A stretch of DNA of 64,000 bases from Flavobacterium piscis (GCF_001686925.1 NZ_LVEN01000002.1:276017-340016), one strand, 5' to 3'; shown: positions 26,004 through 35,085, counted from the stretch's first letter. The notes: generated by a model from the letters alone, not told the origin. Numbers and translations: made by a program.

Positions 26004-26237
26004 TTATTTGCTTCTTTGAGATTCAAACCAAATTAATTGATTTTTAATTCTTTCAATAATATCTAAATCATGGTCACTGTGAATATCTCTCAAATTATAA
26101 TTAGGATTTCGAGGATCAGTAGTTTCCTGAAATTGATTAACACCTAAATTAAAAAGTGCTTGCCCAAATCTTAAACTTGGATTTTTTTCTAAATATTCTT
26201 CTAATAAATCAAGTATGAACCTATGTTCTTTTTTCAT
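26004..26237 (-). CDS. small protein of unknown function
   Basis: This 77-residue, charged protein contains NPSLRFGQALFNLGVNQF followed by NLRDIHSDHDLDIIERI. This pattern occurs in small Bacteroidota proteins of unknown role. It has no signal peptide or membrane segment. It lies between the gene ending at 26244 (six-base gap) and the membrane protein gene starting at 25999, so all three are probably cotranscribed. Confidence 0.62.
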   Translation of the reverse strand: MKKEHRFILDLLEEYLEKNPSLRFGQALFNLGVNQFQETTDPRNPNYNLRDIHSDHDLDIIERIKNQLIWFESQRSK

Positions 26238-26243
26238 TTTAAA

Positions 26244-26750
26244 TTAATTTTCTTTATTTTCTAAATTCTCAAAAAATTCTATTGGGTCAGCAATAAATTT
26301 CATTGCATTTGAACTTTTGAAACCCTCCATAATATATTGCATTTCAGGTTTAAAGATTTCTCCTTTTAAATCAATCAAAACAAATTGATTTTTTTTACAG
26401 AAATTTAAAATTGCTTGGAGAACATTAGTAATATTGGATGCTTTTCGTAAGTCAATTCGAAACTGAAATTCTTCAATTTTTCTTTTATCATTTAAACAAA
26501 TGCAGGCATCATTATCTTCATCGTTATTTTCGTTTCCTTTCCAATTCAAATAAATTTCATTGCCCCAGTTTGCTTTTGGAATAATTTGATCAAGTTCAGA
26601 AATAATCGAAGGAATGTCACCTTCAAAATTTTTCCAAAAAGAATTTGTCTCGGGTAAAAATTCTGTTTTATTATTTTTAAAAATGCATTGATAATTATTA
26701 TCGATGGATTTTTCAGGAACTACGATTAAAAGGTATTGCCAAATTGCCAT
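26244..26750 (-). CDS. unknown soluble protein, possible immunity-type
   Basis: The 168-residue acidic protein starts MAIWQYLLIVVPEKSI and carries two regions of interest: EIYLNWKGNENNDEDNDACIC and QFRIDLRKASNITNVLQAI. Such proteins often appear as stray immunity genes of polymorphic toxin systems in Bacteroidota, but no toxin is present here. The assignment is therefore only a suggestion from shape and context. It is the first gene of the small unknown row and sits 111 bases from the left end of the IS3 element. Confidence 0.6.
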   Translation of the reverse strand: MAIWQYLLIVVPEKSIDNNYQCIFKNNKTEFLPETNSFWKNFEGDIPSIISELDQIIPKANWGNEIYLNWKGNENNDEDNDACICLNDKRKIEEFQFRIDLRKASNITNVLQAILNFCKKNQFVLIDLKGEIFKPEMQYIMEGFKSSNAMKFIADPIEFFENLENKEN

Positions 26751-26905
26751 TTTTATTTTTTAGAATTGATTGCTGTAAATAAGTGATAAACCTATCTTTA
26801 ATAGGGTTAATTTTAAAAATATAAAAATACTAAATAGTCAATAAGTCTTTAGTTTTTTGACTAGTCCTAAATAATCGATACAGATTATTAGACAAATATA
26901 TTTAA

Positions 26906-27772
26906 TTAGACACCTGTAATATTTTTTATTGCAGGTGTTTTTCTTTTATAAGTTCTCATCTTTACTACACTTTGTTGATGCATTTGAATTGGAGTGAGCA
27001 TATAATTAGAGTAATGTGGTCTTTTGTTATTATAAATATCAATTGCATTTTTCACTAAAACCTTCATTACAGCAAGTTTTAGATTAAACTTATCAACATT
27101 AAATTCTTGTTTTAAAATTCCATTTATTCTCTCAGCTACTGCATTCTCATAGGGATGAGAGTTTTGGGTCATACTACATTTTATATTGTTTTTATGTAAT
27201 AGTTTTTGATATTCATCAGAACAATATTGTATTCCTCTATCTGAATGATGTATTAATGTTTTGTCTTTATCTCTGCGTTTTTTTATTGCATTTTTTAAAG
27301 CTGTTAAACTACTATGAGCATTCATATTATCTGCCACATTAAAACCCATTATTCTTTTAGAGTAAGCGTCAGTTATTAGACTTAAATAACATGGATTCTT
27401 TCTTTTTCCAATATAGGTTATATCTGATACCCAGACTTGCTCTGGTCTACAGATCTCTAACTCTAATATTTGATTTTGATGTTTTCTAAATCTATGATGA
27501 GAGTTTGTTGTTATATGGTAAGAACGTTTTGATATTATCAATAAATGATTTGCTCTAAGTATATCTATAAATTTATCTCGGCCTATTTTAAGTTGATTCA
27601 ACTCGCTTTTTAAAAGATAATACAATTTTCTTGCTCCAATTCGAGGCATTGTATTTCTAATTTCCAAAACCATATTAACAACTTTTGAAGCCAAAAGCTT
27701 CTTATCGCAACTTTTTTTTACTCGACGATAGTAAACCTGTCTCTCAATCCCGAACAAAGTACAGGCAAACAT
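26906..27772 (-). CDS. IS3-family transposase, DDE catalytic part (OrfB)
   Basis: The 288-residue product is the integrase-like half of an IS3-type transposase (IS150/IS3 subgroup). HTH_21 sequence (MPRIGARKLYYLLK) precedes an rve core with VWVSDITYIGKRKN (first Asp), LIHHSDRGIQY (second Asp) and NAVAERINGILKQEF (catalytic Glu). Its ATG overlaps the orfA stop (TAATG), and a slippery A_AAA_AAG heptamer lies 18-24 bases upstream, so the working enzyme is probably an OrfAB fusion made by -1 frameshifting. Confidence 0.93.
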   Translation of the reverse strand: MFACTLFGIERQVYYRRVKKSCDKKLLASKVVNMVLEIRNTMPRIGARKLYYLLKSELNQLKIGRDKFIDILRANHLLIISKRSYHITTNSHHRFRKHQNQILELEICRPEQVWVSDITYIGKRKNPCYLSLITDAYSKRIMGFNVADNMNAHSSLTALKNAIKKRRDKDKTLIHHSDRGIQYCSDEYQKLLHKNNIKCSMTQNSHPYENAVAERINGILKQEFNVDKFNLKLAVMKVLVKNAIDIYNNKRPHYSNYMLTPIQMHQQSVVKMRTYKRKTPAIKNITGV

Positions 27773-28206
27773 TATTGTTTGTTGTTGTTCTTTTTTAAAA
27801 TGGTCGATTGTTCGGGTGGTGAGTTTTTTCGAATGTCAATTTGATATTCTTTTTCTGCTATATCAATCATCATATCGAAAATAATAGCTTTTTTATCAGC
27901 AACGAAAGCCTGCTGTTCTAAAAATGCTTTTTGTTTTTCCAATAACTTCACTTTGGCTTCAAGTTCCATTATTTTCTGTTCAGGAGATTTTTGCATAAGA
28001 GAAGGTGTTTGATTGTCCCAATCAAAGTTACCGAATTTTCGAAGCCATTGAACAATTGTTGAACGTGATTGAATAGCATAATCTTTCTTAACTTGAGAAA
28101 TTGAGGTTTTTCCCTGTTCTATTTCTTGAACAATTTGAAGTTTTAAAGACATACTGTAATCTTTCTGTGTACGCTTAACATAGCGCAATTCTTGATCTTT
28201 TTCCAT
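27772..28206 (-). CDS. IS3-family transposase, helix-turn-helix part (OrfA)
   Basis: The 144-residue protein has an N-terminal HTH (YSMSLKLQIVQEIEQGKTS, then AIQSRSTIVQWLRKFG) and a C-terminal coiled coil (KIMELEAKVKLLEKQKAF), which serves oligomerisation in this family. Near its end the minus strand carries A_AAA_AAG (27796-27790) in the codon phase required for a -1 shift into orfB. Confidence 0.92.
   Translation of the reverse strand: MEKDQELRYVKRTQKDYSMSLKLQIVQEIEQGKTSISQVKKDYAIQSRSTIVQWLRKFGNFDWDNQTPSLMQKSPEQKIMELEAKVKLLEKQKAFLEQQAFVADKKAIIFDMMIDIAEKEYQIDIRKNSPPEQSTILKKNNNKQ
27790..27796 (-). promoter_or_regulatory. -1 frameshift heptamer of the IS3 transposase
   Basis: Read on the minus strand the bases are AAAAAAG, phased A_AAA_AAG in the orfA frame (Leu-Lys-Lys). 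The shift by -1 enters orfB before its own ATG, as is usual for IS3 elements. Confidence 0.75.
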
Positions 28207-28298
28207 AATGATACTTTTTGTGTATCGCTATTTCAGGACAAGACATTTAATAATAAAAAAAAGCTATAATTTAGAGTTGTAGCTTTTTGTTTCATCGG

Positions 28299-28613
28299 TT
28301 ATTCGTATGAATATAAAGTTTTTGTGGCAACAGGTTTTGGCTCAGGATAAAGAATATTGGTTTTTGTACGTTTTGATTCGGTTAAATAGCCATCTGTATC
28401 ATAAACATATTCATAATCATATTTAATTTCATATTCTGTTTCGCCTCCGGATACAGCTTTCTCTTTCCAGTCTATTATAAGCATCCAATTATAAATATAA
28501 CATCTAAAAATAGGTTCACTAGAATAACTACCCGCTTTTGTGTAATCTTTTTTTACGGCTTCACGTAAAATTTTAATAATATTTTGAAGGAAGATATAAG
28601 CTTTAAATTTGAC
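28299..28613 (-). pseudogene. truncated C-terminal remnant of a lipoprotein-like gene
   Basis: An open frame without an ATG start runs from about 28613 to a stop at 28299; the first ATG is at 28484 in mid-domain. The product ends with YEYVYDTDGYLTESKRTKTN and a Tyr-rich tail, resembling the YD-type beta repeats and C-termini of Bacteroidota lipoproteins such as the one encoded at 28717. The N-terminal part and signal peptide are missing. It lies 58 bases beyond the IS3 right end. It is probably a decayed fragment, although a short intact gene from 28484 (61 residues) cannot be excluded. Confidence 0.5.
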
Positions 28614-28716
28614 TTATTATAAAAAGAATTAACTAGCGTAGATAATTTTTATTGTAAGATTAATGTCTTAATATTGCTCCGAAAATTTAAACCTTAATAT
28701 TATTAATTACCTATTT

Positions 28717-29637
28717 ATGAAATTTCCAAAACTACTATTTTTTTTACCTCTGCTAAGCCTGGTAATAACATCATGCTCCTCTGATGATTCTACTTCTGAT
28801 CCAGTTGTTGTAGAACCGCCGGTTATTGATCTGTCGAATCAAAAACTGGTTTCTTTTTCTTATCCTTATGATAAGTACATCGGAATTAGGCGTGATGATG
28901 AATCTTATGAATACGATAATGCAAATAAAATTGTAAAAGTAAAAGAAGGAGGATATGTTTATGGAATTACTTACGTGAATCCTGATTTAATTGAAGTCAA
29001 TCAATTAGAAGATAATGTTACCGGCCTTAAAATAAATGCAAAAACATCAATTCATTTAAAAGCTGGAAGTGTGGAATCAATTGTGAAAAACGAAATTATT
29101 GTATATGATGATAAAGATGAAATTTTTAGTGCTACTTCAGATTCAACAGTTTACATGTATAAAAATGAATATCTTTCTAATGTTAAATCATACAATAAAA
29201 ATAAATATTACCCTAGTTACAGATTAGTTAATCAAGTAGATTTTGAAGAACATAATGGAAATATTACCAAAGCCGTAACCAAATCATTTCTATCGGAAAT
29301 TAGTTACGCGATCAATTATACATATGATTCTGATGCTTATATAAAAGGTAGTGATTATACATATGAAACTCCGTTGTTTTATAGCTATTATACGCTTTAT
29401 TCTGTACTACATGATAAATTTGGAAAAAAGAGCAGTAATAATATTATAAAAATAGATCATGAATATACTAATTTAGCGCCATATCCGAGATCTTTTAAAA
29501 CAATGACCCTAAAAAGAACTTTGGATACTGAAAAAAGATTAAAAGAAATCATAGTATCAGGAACGACTTTTGATGATCTTAAAAATTATGTAGGTTTAGA
29601 TTTTAAAGATGCTAAAGCTACTTTTACTTATAAATAA
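28717..29637 (+). CDS. predicted surface lipoprotein of unknown function
   Basis: The 306-residue protein has a signal peptide and lipobox (SLVITSC) followed by SSDDSTSDP, an acidic stretch that resembles the flavobacterial lipoprotein export signal, so surface exposure is likely. The mature part contains YD-like beta elements (YEYDNANKIVKVKEGGYVYG, then YAINYTYDSDAYIKGSDYTYE), as in DUF4595-type proteins. Function is unknown. It is monocistronic, convergent with thrC, and may be the intact relative of the remnant at 28299-28613. Confidence 0.75.
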   Translation: MKFPKLLFFLPLLSLVITSCSSDDSTSDPVVVEPPVIDLSNQKLVSFSYPYDKYIGIRRDDESYEYDNANKIVKVKEGGYVYGITYVNPDLIEVNQLEDNVTGLKINAKTSIHLKAGSVESIVKNEIIVYDDKDEIFSATSDSTVYMYKNEYLSNVKSYNKNKYYPSYRLVNQVDFEEHNGNITKAVTKSFLSEISYAINYTYDSDAYIKGSDYTYETPLFYSYYTLYSVLHDKFGKKSSNNIIKIDHEYTNLAPYPRSFKTMTLKRTLDTEKRLKEIIVSGTTFDDLKNYVGLDFKDAKATFTYK

Positions 29638-29665
29638 TTAGAAAACAGATCGTTTTTTCTAAAAC

Positions 29666-29714
29666 AAAACCACAAATTGGACTAGCTATTTTAGTACAAT
29701 TTGTGGTTTTTTTT
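29666..29714. terminator. bidirectional terminator between the lipoprotein gene and thrC
   Basis: AAAACCACAAATTG and its complement form a 14-base stem around a 17-base loop, with T-runs usable in both directions. Confidence 0.85.
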
Positions 29715-29725
29715 TAGGTTTTATA

Positions 29726-31015
29726 CTATCCCAAAAACGCCTTCAATTCCTCATAAGTCTTAATCTTAACACTAACTTTATCCTCATTAATAACACTTTC
29801 AATTTGTTCTGGAATTGGAAGTGTAATTCCCAAAGCAGGTTCAACAACATCTAAAAACTTAATAGGATGCGCCGTTTCTAAGAAAACACCAATCGCATTC
29901 TCGTGTTTTTGTAATTCTTTTTTCAAACCTAAATATCCAACAGCGCCGTGAGGTTCTGCGATGTAACCATCAACTTTATAAATGTTTTTTAAAGCTTCAA
30001 GTGTTTCTTCATCCGTATAACTGTAGGATGAGAAATCTTTTTCGAAAGCTTTTAAATCGTTGTTGTATAATTCCTGAATTCTAATAAAGTTACTTGGGTT
30101 TCCAACATCCATAGCGTTTGAGATTGTCGCTTTAGAAGGTTTTGGTTCGTATTTTCCATTTTCTAAAAATCTTGGCACCGTATCATTTACGTTTGTAGAC
30201 GCTACAAAATGCTCAATTGGCAAACCTAATTTTTTTGCCATAATTCCGGCGCAGATGTTCCCGAAATTTCCGCTTGGGCAAGAGAAAACTAACGGTTTGT
30301 TTTGGCTTTTCAAAGCTTTATAAGCAAAGAAGAAATAGAACATTTGGGGCAGCCAGCGCGCAATATTGATAGAATTTGCCGAAGTCAGGTTTTTATGCGC
30401 TAAAGTTTCATCTAAAAATGCTTTTTTCACCATATCCTGACAATCATCAAAAACGCCATCTACTTCAAGCGCTTTAATATTTTTTCCTAAAGTTGTCAAT
30501 TGTTTTTCCTGAATGTCGCTCACTTTTCCTGACGGATATAAAATCACAACATCAACACCGTCAACGCCAAGAAATCCGCTTGCAACAGCTCCTCCAGTAT
30601 CTCCGGAAGTAGCTACTAAAACTGTATTTTTACTGTCTTTTTTGTCTTTATTAAAATACGCCAGACAACGTGACATAAATCTTGCGCCAACGTCTTTAAA
30701 AGCCATTGTTGGTCCGTGGAATAACTCTAACGAATAAATGCCTTTTTCAACTTCTACAATCGGAAAATCAAAAGATAAAGTGTCTTTTATGATTTCTCTT
30801 AAATTGTCCTCAGGAATTTCATCGCCCACAAATTGCTGAATCACATCAAAAGCAATATCGTTATGACTCAAATTTTCGATTACATTAAAAAATGCAGGAT
30901 TTAATGGCGTAATAGTTTGAGGAAAATATAATCCTTTATCACTCGCTAGTCCTTGTATCACGGCTTCTTTAAAAGAAACTTCCGGTGCATTATGGTTTAA
31001 ACTATAGTATTTCAT
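29726..31015 (-). CDS. thrC: threonine synthase
   Basis: ThrC converts O-phosphohomoserine to threonine. The 429-residue PLP protein has the family N-terminus (YYSLNHNAPEVSFKEAVIQG), the cofactor lysine in FHGPTMAFKDVGARF, ATSGDTGGAVASG for phosphate binding, and SCPSGNFGNICAG. The length fits the short form of the enzyme. It is the last gene of the thrA-thrB-thrC series on the minus strand, but 441 bases of repeats separate it from thrB. Confidence 0.96.
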   Translation of the reverse strand: MKYYSLNHNAPEVSFKEAVIQGLASDKGLYFPQTITPLNPAFFNVIENLSHNDIAFDVIQQFVGDEIPEDNLREIIKDTLSFDFPIVEVEKGIYSLELFHGPTMAFKDVGARFMSRCLAYFNKDKKDSKNTVLVATSGDTGGAVASGFLGVDGVDVVILYPSGKVSDIQEKQLTTLGKNIKALEVDGVFDDCQDMVKKAFLDETLAHKNLTSANSINIARWLPQMFYFFFAYKALKSQNKPLVFSCPSGNFGNICAGIMAKKLGLPIEHFVASTNVNDTVPRFLENGKYEPKPSKATISNAMDVGNPSNFIRIQELYNNDLKAFEKDFSSYSYTDEETLEALKNIYKVDGYIAEPHGAVGYLGLKKELQKHENAIGVFLETAHPIKFLDVVEPALGITLPIPEQIESVINEDKVSVKIKTYEELKAFLG

Positions 31016-31456
31016 GGTTTAATTTTAGATTTTAGATTTTGGATTTTAAATTTTAGAAAAAAGAGAATAGAGTATAGAGAATAGGCTTTTCTGTAATCAA
31101 TTTTCAATTTTTAAATTCCAAATTCCGTTGGTTGTTTTTATTTAACCGCAAAGTTCGCAAGGAATTGGTTTCTTTTGAAAACGCAGAGTTCGCAAAGCTG
31201 TGTGGTACTGTTTTTTAATTTTAATAATTATTATTCAGCTTTTTTGTCATTTCGTCCGGAGGGAGAAATCGCACTAGAAACTCCGCACAGAAATTCGCCA
31301 ATCTTTGTCGATTTACGAGTGTGATTTCTCCCTTCGGTCGAAATGACAAACTATATGTGTTATACTTTGTGTCCTACTTTGCGGGACTTCGACTTCGCTC
31401 AGTCTGACAAACGTGACGCAAAATTTTTAATTTTTAATTATAAATTTTTAATTCTT
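31016..31456 (-). repeat. repeat-filled spacer between thrB and thrC
   Basis: The gap holds no gene. It contains TTTTAGATT reiterations (31020-31056), a CCGCAAAGTTCGCAAGG unit (31143-31200), an imperfect palindrome at 31243-31350 with arms TTGTCATTTCGTCCGGAGGG and the complement of TTTGTCATTTCGACCGAAGG, and a CTTCGACTTCGCTCAG unit at 31388-31403. These belong to several of the dispersed families in this window. Confidence 0.75.
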
Positions 31457-32392
31457 TCAAAGAATCCTAACTCCATCAGGATTAATTTTCGAAACGTGAA
31501 TTTCATACGGCAAATTCATTTTTTCGTAAACATCGCTCATCGCTTTGGCAATTTGGTCGGCGGTATTTTTTCCTCTGCTTAAAGCAAAAATCGACGGACC
31601 TGAACCTGAAATTCCCGAACCTAAAGCACCGTTTTCAAGAGCCGTTTGTTTGATTAAATCAAAACCCGGAATCAAAACGCTTCTTAAAGGTTCAACGATT
31701 TCGTCATGAAGTGATCTTCCAATCAAATCGTAATCTTTGGTGTATAAACCGGCAATTAATCCGCCCACATTTCCCCATTGCATAATCGCGCTTTTCAGGG
31801 AAACGGTTTGTTTCAATACCGAACGCGCATCAGATGTTTTCAACTCAATTTGAGGATGAACCACAGTTGCGTACAATTCTTCCGGACTATCAATTCTGAT
31901 AATATCAAGCGGTGCATAACTTCTTACCAACGTAAAACCGCCTAAAAGGGCAGGGGCAACGTTGTCTGCATGCGCATTTCCGCTGGCTAATTTCTCGCCC
32001 TGCATGGCAAACTGCACCAAATCTTTACGGGAATAAGGTTTGCCTAATAATTCATTAATGCCGAAAACCGCTCCGGCAGAACTTGCAGCGCTGCTTCCAA
32101 TTCCGCTTCCGGCTTTGATATTTTTATAAATTTCAATTTCGAATCCAAAAGTTATCGGTTCAAAATCTCTTTCATACGCTTCTAACATGGCGATAGCCGC
32201 AACTCCCGAAACATTTTTTTCGGTTTCCATAGGCAAATCGGCACCCACAATTTTGGTGATGCGAACTCCTTTTTCTTCTGTTTTTCGAACAATCATTTCA
32301 TCACCCGCATTGTCTAAGCAAAGTCCCAATACGTCAAATCCGCACGAAAGATTCGCGATAGTTGCCGGGCAAAATAGTTTTATTTCTTTCAT
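31457..32392 (-). CDS. thrB: homoserine kinase
   Basis: ThrB phosphorylates homoserine with ATP for ThrC. The 311-residue GHMP kinase starts MKEIKLFCPATIANLSCGFDVLG (residue 5 onward is typical), and has the phosphate loop GSGIGSSAASSAG and a C-terminal GSGISGSGPSIFAL. An open frame extends to a GTG at 32419, but those bases belong to the upstream repeat, so I start at ATG 32392. It lies between thrA (154-base repeat-rich gap) and thrC. Confidence 0.95.
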   Translation of the reverse strand: MKEIKLFCPATIANLSCGFDVLGLCLDNAGDEMIVRKTEEKGVRITKIVGADLPMETEKNVSGVAAIAMLEAYERDFEPITFGFEIEIYKNIKAGSGIGSSAASSAGAVFGINELLGKPYSRKDLVQFAMQGEKLASGNAHADNVAPALLGGFTLVRSYAPLDIIRIDSPEELYATVVHPQIELKTSDARSVLKQTVSLKSAIMQWGNVGGLIAGLYTKDYDLIGRSLHDEIVEPLRSVLIPGFDLIKQTALENGALGSGISGSGPSIFALSRGKNTADQIAKAMSDVYEKMNLPYEIHVSKINPDGVRIL

Positions 32393-32403
32393 TTCTGGTT
32401 GGT

Positions 32404-32540
32404 TTTGCCACGAAGGCACAAAGTCACAAAGTTTTTTTAGCTTTTGTGTTTTTTGCCGCGAAGGCGCTAAGACACAAAGTTTTTTTATTTTTTAAGACAC
32501 AAAGTTTAGAAAACTTAAAAACTTTGTGTCTTAGCGCCTT
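32404..32540 (-). repeat. thrA-thrB intergenic palindromic repeat
   Basis: A perfect 24-base inverted repeat (arms 32461-32484 and 32517-32540; AAGGCGCTAAGACACAAAG...) encloses another AGACACAAAG unit. A shorter GCCACGAAGGCACAAAG phrase precedes it at 32408-32430. The transcript between thrA and thrB would fold into a long hairpin here. Confidence 0.85.
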
Positions 32541-32545
32541 AGTGG

Positions 32546-34993
32546 CTAATTATTCCCTATTCTAATAACGTCGGCAAAAATTCCTGATGCTGTAACCGCT
32601 GCTCCCGCTCCGGCGCCTTTGATCAATAACGGCTGATCTACGTAACGATCTGTGTAGAACAATACGATATTGTCTTTTCCTTCTAAATTATAGAAAGGAT
32701 GATCTTTAGCGATGAATTGCAGGCCAACGCTGGCTTTTCCGTTTTCGAATTGTGCTACATATTTCAATCTAGAATCTTTGGCTAATGCTTCTTCATAGAT
32801 TTTCTCAAAATGAGGCGCATGTTTGGTTAACGAAGCAAAAAAGTCTTCGTTGTTTGTTGTGTCCAAACATTCGGCTGGTAAGAATGATTCGTTGGCGATG
32901 GCATCAATATCCATTTCGTACCCGCTTTCGCGAATAAGAATCAGGATTTTACGGGCAACGTCAATTCCGCTTAGGTCGATTTTCGGGTCCGGTTCTGTAA
33001 AACCTTGTACTCCGGCTTCTTTTACAACATCGTGAAAAGAATTGTTCTTATCAAAATTATTGAAAATAAAGTTCAAACTTCCAGACAAAACCGCCTGAAT
33101 TTTGTGCACTTTATCGCCAGATGCAATTAAGTTTTTCACAGTGTCGATAATTGGTAATCCTGCACCAACATTGGTTTCAAACAAAAATGGAGCATTGTAC
33201 TGACGTGATAAACTTTTCAGTTTTTTGTAATTATCGTAAGCAGATGAACAGGCAATTTTATTACAAGTTACAACGGCAATACTTTCTTTTAAGAATTTTT
33301 CGTAAGTTTCAGAAACGCTTGCATTTGCTGTAATATCCACAAAAATACTGTTACGTAAATTCAGTTCTTTGGCGCGTGCGATAAATTCTGTCGGAATTGC
33401 ATGTTCGCCTTTTTCTAATGCCGATTTCCAGTCTTTTAGAGAAATTCCGTCTTCATCAAAAAGCATTTTTCTGGAATTTGATAAAGCAATTACACGAACA
33501 TTAATTTTAAGGTTTTCTTTTAAAAACTTTCTTTGATTGTGAATTTGCTCGATGAATTTTTCACCTACATTTCCAACTCCCATTACAAATAAATTCAGCT
33601 GTTTGGTATTCTCTTCAAAGAAGTTTTCGTGTAATGTATTCAACGCTTTTTTAACATCTCTTTCGTTGATTACAGTCGAGATATTACGTTCAGATGCACC
33701 TTGCGCAATCGCACGAATGTTTACGTTGTTTTTACCTAAAGTACTAAACATTCTACCGCTCAAACCCTGGTGATTCTTCATGTTTTCTCCAACCAAAGCA
33801 ATAATGCAAAGATCTTTCTCTACAATGGCAGGATCAATTTTATTTTGAAGAATTTCTACTTCAAAAGCTTTATTGATCGCAGCTTCGGCATTTTCAGCAT
33901 CCGAATTTAAAATTCCGATACAAATTGAATGCTCAGAAGAAGCCTGAGTAATAAAAATAACATTGATTTTTTCCTGAGACAATACTTCAAACAAACGTTT
34001 TGATGAACCCGAAACTCCAATCATTCCAGGGCCTTCCAGTGTTACAAGAGAAATATTATCAATATGGCTGATTCCTTTTACAACAGTATCTTTTGATGAA
34101 ACCTGATTAGAAATTAAAGTTCCTACAGCTTCCGGCTCAAAAGTATTTTTGATTAGAATGGGAATATTTTTTCTTAAAACAGGCTGAATCGTTGGCGGAT
34201 ACAACACTTTGGCACCAAAATGCGATAATTCCATCGCTTCCTGATAAGAGATATTTGCAATTGGCTGTGCTTGTTTAACGATTTTAGGGTTTGCAGTAAA
34301 CATTCCGTTTACATCAGTCCAGATTTCTAATTGTGATGCGTTAAGTGCTCCGGCAACTATGGCCGCAGTATAATCAGAACCTCCACGACCTAAAGTTGTA
34401 GTGATTCCGTCAGATGTCTGAGCTATAAATCCTGGCAAAATATTGATTTGAGATTGATTTCCGCCAAAATATTCCTGAATCAATTGGTTCGAAACTTCAA
34501 AATTTACAAAAGCTTTACCAAAGTTATTATTGGTTTTAATCAGTTCACGGCTGTCTTTGTAAACCACATCTTTATCAATTTGCTGATAAGCCTGAGCGAT
34601 AATGTAAGACGAAAGTAATTCTCCAAAACTTAAAATAGTATCGGCAGTTCTTGGAGATAATTCGCCCAATAAAAAACAGCCATCTAATAAAGTTTCAAGA
34701 TGATTGATGATTCTTTTTAAGTGACTTAATAAACTGCTTTGTTCGCTTACCGGAATAAGATCTTTTAAGGTATCAAGGTGTTTTTTCTCGATTTCTGCAA
34801 CAATATTTCTAAAGCTTTCGTCGTTTGCTGCTGCTTTTGCTGCCGCTGACTGCAATAAATCCGTCACTTTGCTTAAAGCTGAAACAACAACTACTAGTTT
34901 ATCTTGTTTAGAATTCTGGTTTATAATTTCGAGAACGAGTTTTATATTTTGAGCATTGGCAACCGAAGTTCCGCCAAATTTTAATACTTTCAT
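32546..34993 (-). CDS. thrA: bifunctional aspartate kinase / homoserine dehydrogenase
   Basis: ThrA carries out the first and third steps of threonine and methionine synthesis from aspartate. The 815-residue protein has an N-terminal kinase domain (VLKFGGTSVANAQNI, then TLGRGGSDYTAA) to about residue 290, two ACT regulatory repeats (to about 455) where threonine feedback may act, and a homoserine dehydrogenase domain from about 465 (LFVMGVGNVGEKFIEQI; SGSLNFIFN; GFTEPDPKIDLSGIDVARK). It opens the operon. A threonine-rich leader ORF is encoded upstream (35178-35279). Confidence 0.96.
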   Translation of the reverse strand: MKVLKFGGTSVANAQNIKLVLEIINQNSKQDKLVVVVSALSKVTDLLQSAAAKAAANDESFRNIVAEIEKKHLDTLKDLIPVSEQSSLLSHLKRIINHLETLLDGCFLLGELSPRTADTILSFGELLSSYIIAQAYQQIDKDVVYKDSRELIKTNNNFGKAFVNFEVSNQLIQEYFGGNQSQINILPGFIAQTSDGITTTLGRGGSDYTAAIVAGALNASQLEIWTDVNGMFTANPKIVKQAQPIANISYQEAMELSHFGAKVLYPPTIQPVLRKNIPILIKNTFEPEAVGTLISNQVSSKDTVVKGISHIDNISLVTLEGPGMIGVSGSSKRLFEVLSQEKINVIFITQASSEHSICIGILNSDAENAEAAINKAFEVEILQNKIDPAIVEKDLCIIALVGENMKNHQGLSGRMFSTLGKNNVNIRAIAQGASERNISTVINERDVKKALNTLHENFFEENTKQLNLFVMGVGNVGEKFIEQIHNQRKFLKENLKINVRVIALSNSRKMLFDEDGISLKDWKSALEKGEHAIPTEFIARAKELNLRNSIFVDITANASVSETYEKFLKESIAVVTCNKIACSSAYDNYKKLKSLSRQYNAPFLFETNVGAGLPIIDTVKNLIASGDKVHKIQAVLSGSLNFIFNNFDKNNSFHDVVKEAGVQGFTEPDPKIDLSGIDVARKILILIRESGYEMDIDAIANESFLPAECLDTTNNEDFFASLTKHAPHFEKIYEEALAKDSRLKYVAQFENGKASVGLQFIAKDHPFYNLEGKDNIVLFYTDRYVDQPLLIKGAGAGAAVTASGIFADVIRIGNN

Positions 34994-35018
34994 TTTGATG
35001 TTTTTTAATAAGGTGCAA

Positions 35019-35085
35019 AGATTTTGAGTAACAAAGGTTCAAAGATTATCAACTGTGAACTGAAACTAAAAACTGCGACTATTTT
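35019..35085 (-). repeat. CAGTTTTTAGTTTCAGTTC repeat near the thrA start
   Basis: On the minus strand it reads CGCAGTTTTTAGTTTCAGTT, then CACAGTTGATAATC and a CTTTGAACCTTTG unit. Similar CAGT-rich sequence occurs at 59775-59955. It lies inside the untranslated leader of the thr operon. Confidence 0.5.

Larger units (their letters stand above)
26862..28241 (-). mobile_element. IS3-family insertion sequence with terminal inverted repeats and 3-base target duplication
   Basis: The 1,380-base element encodes overlapping orfA and orfB. The left end reads TAGTCCTAAATAATCGATACA and the complement of the right end reads TTGTCCTGAAATAGCGATACA, an imperfect inverted repeat. GAC occurs immediately outside both ends (26859-26861 and 28242-28244), consistent with a 3-base target-site duplication. 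Both frames are intact, so the element may be active. It lies between the small unknown genes and a truncated lipoprotein remnant. Confidence 0.8.
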
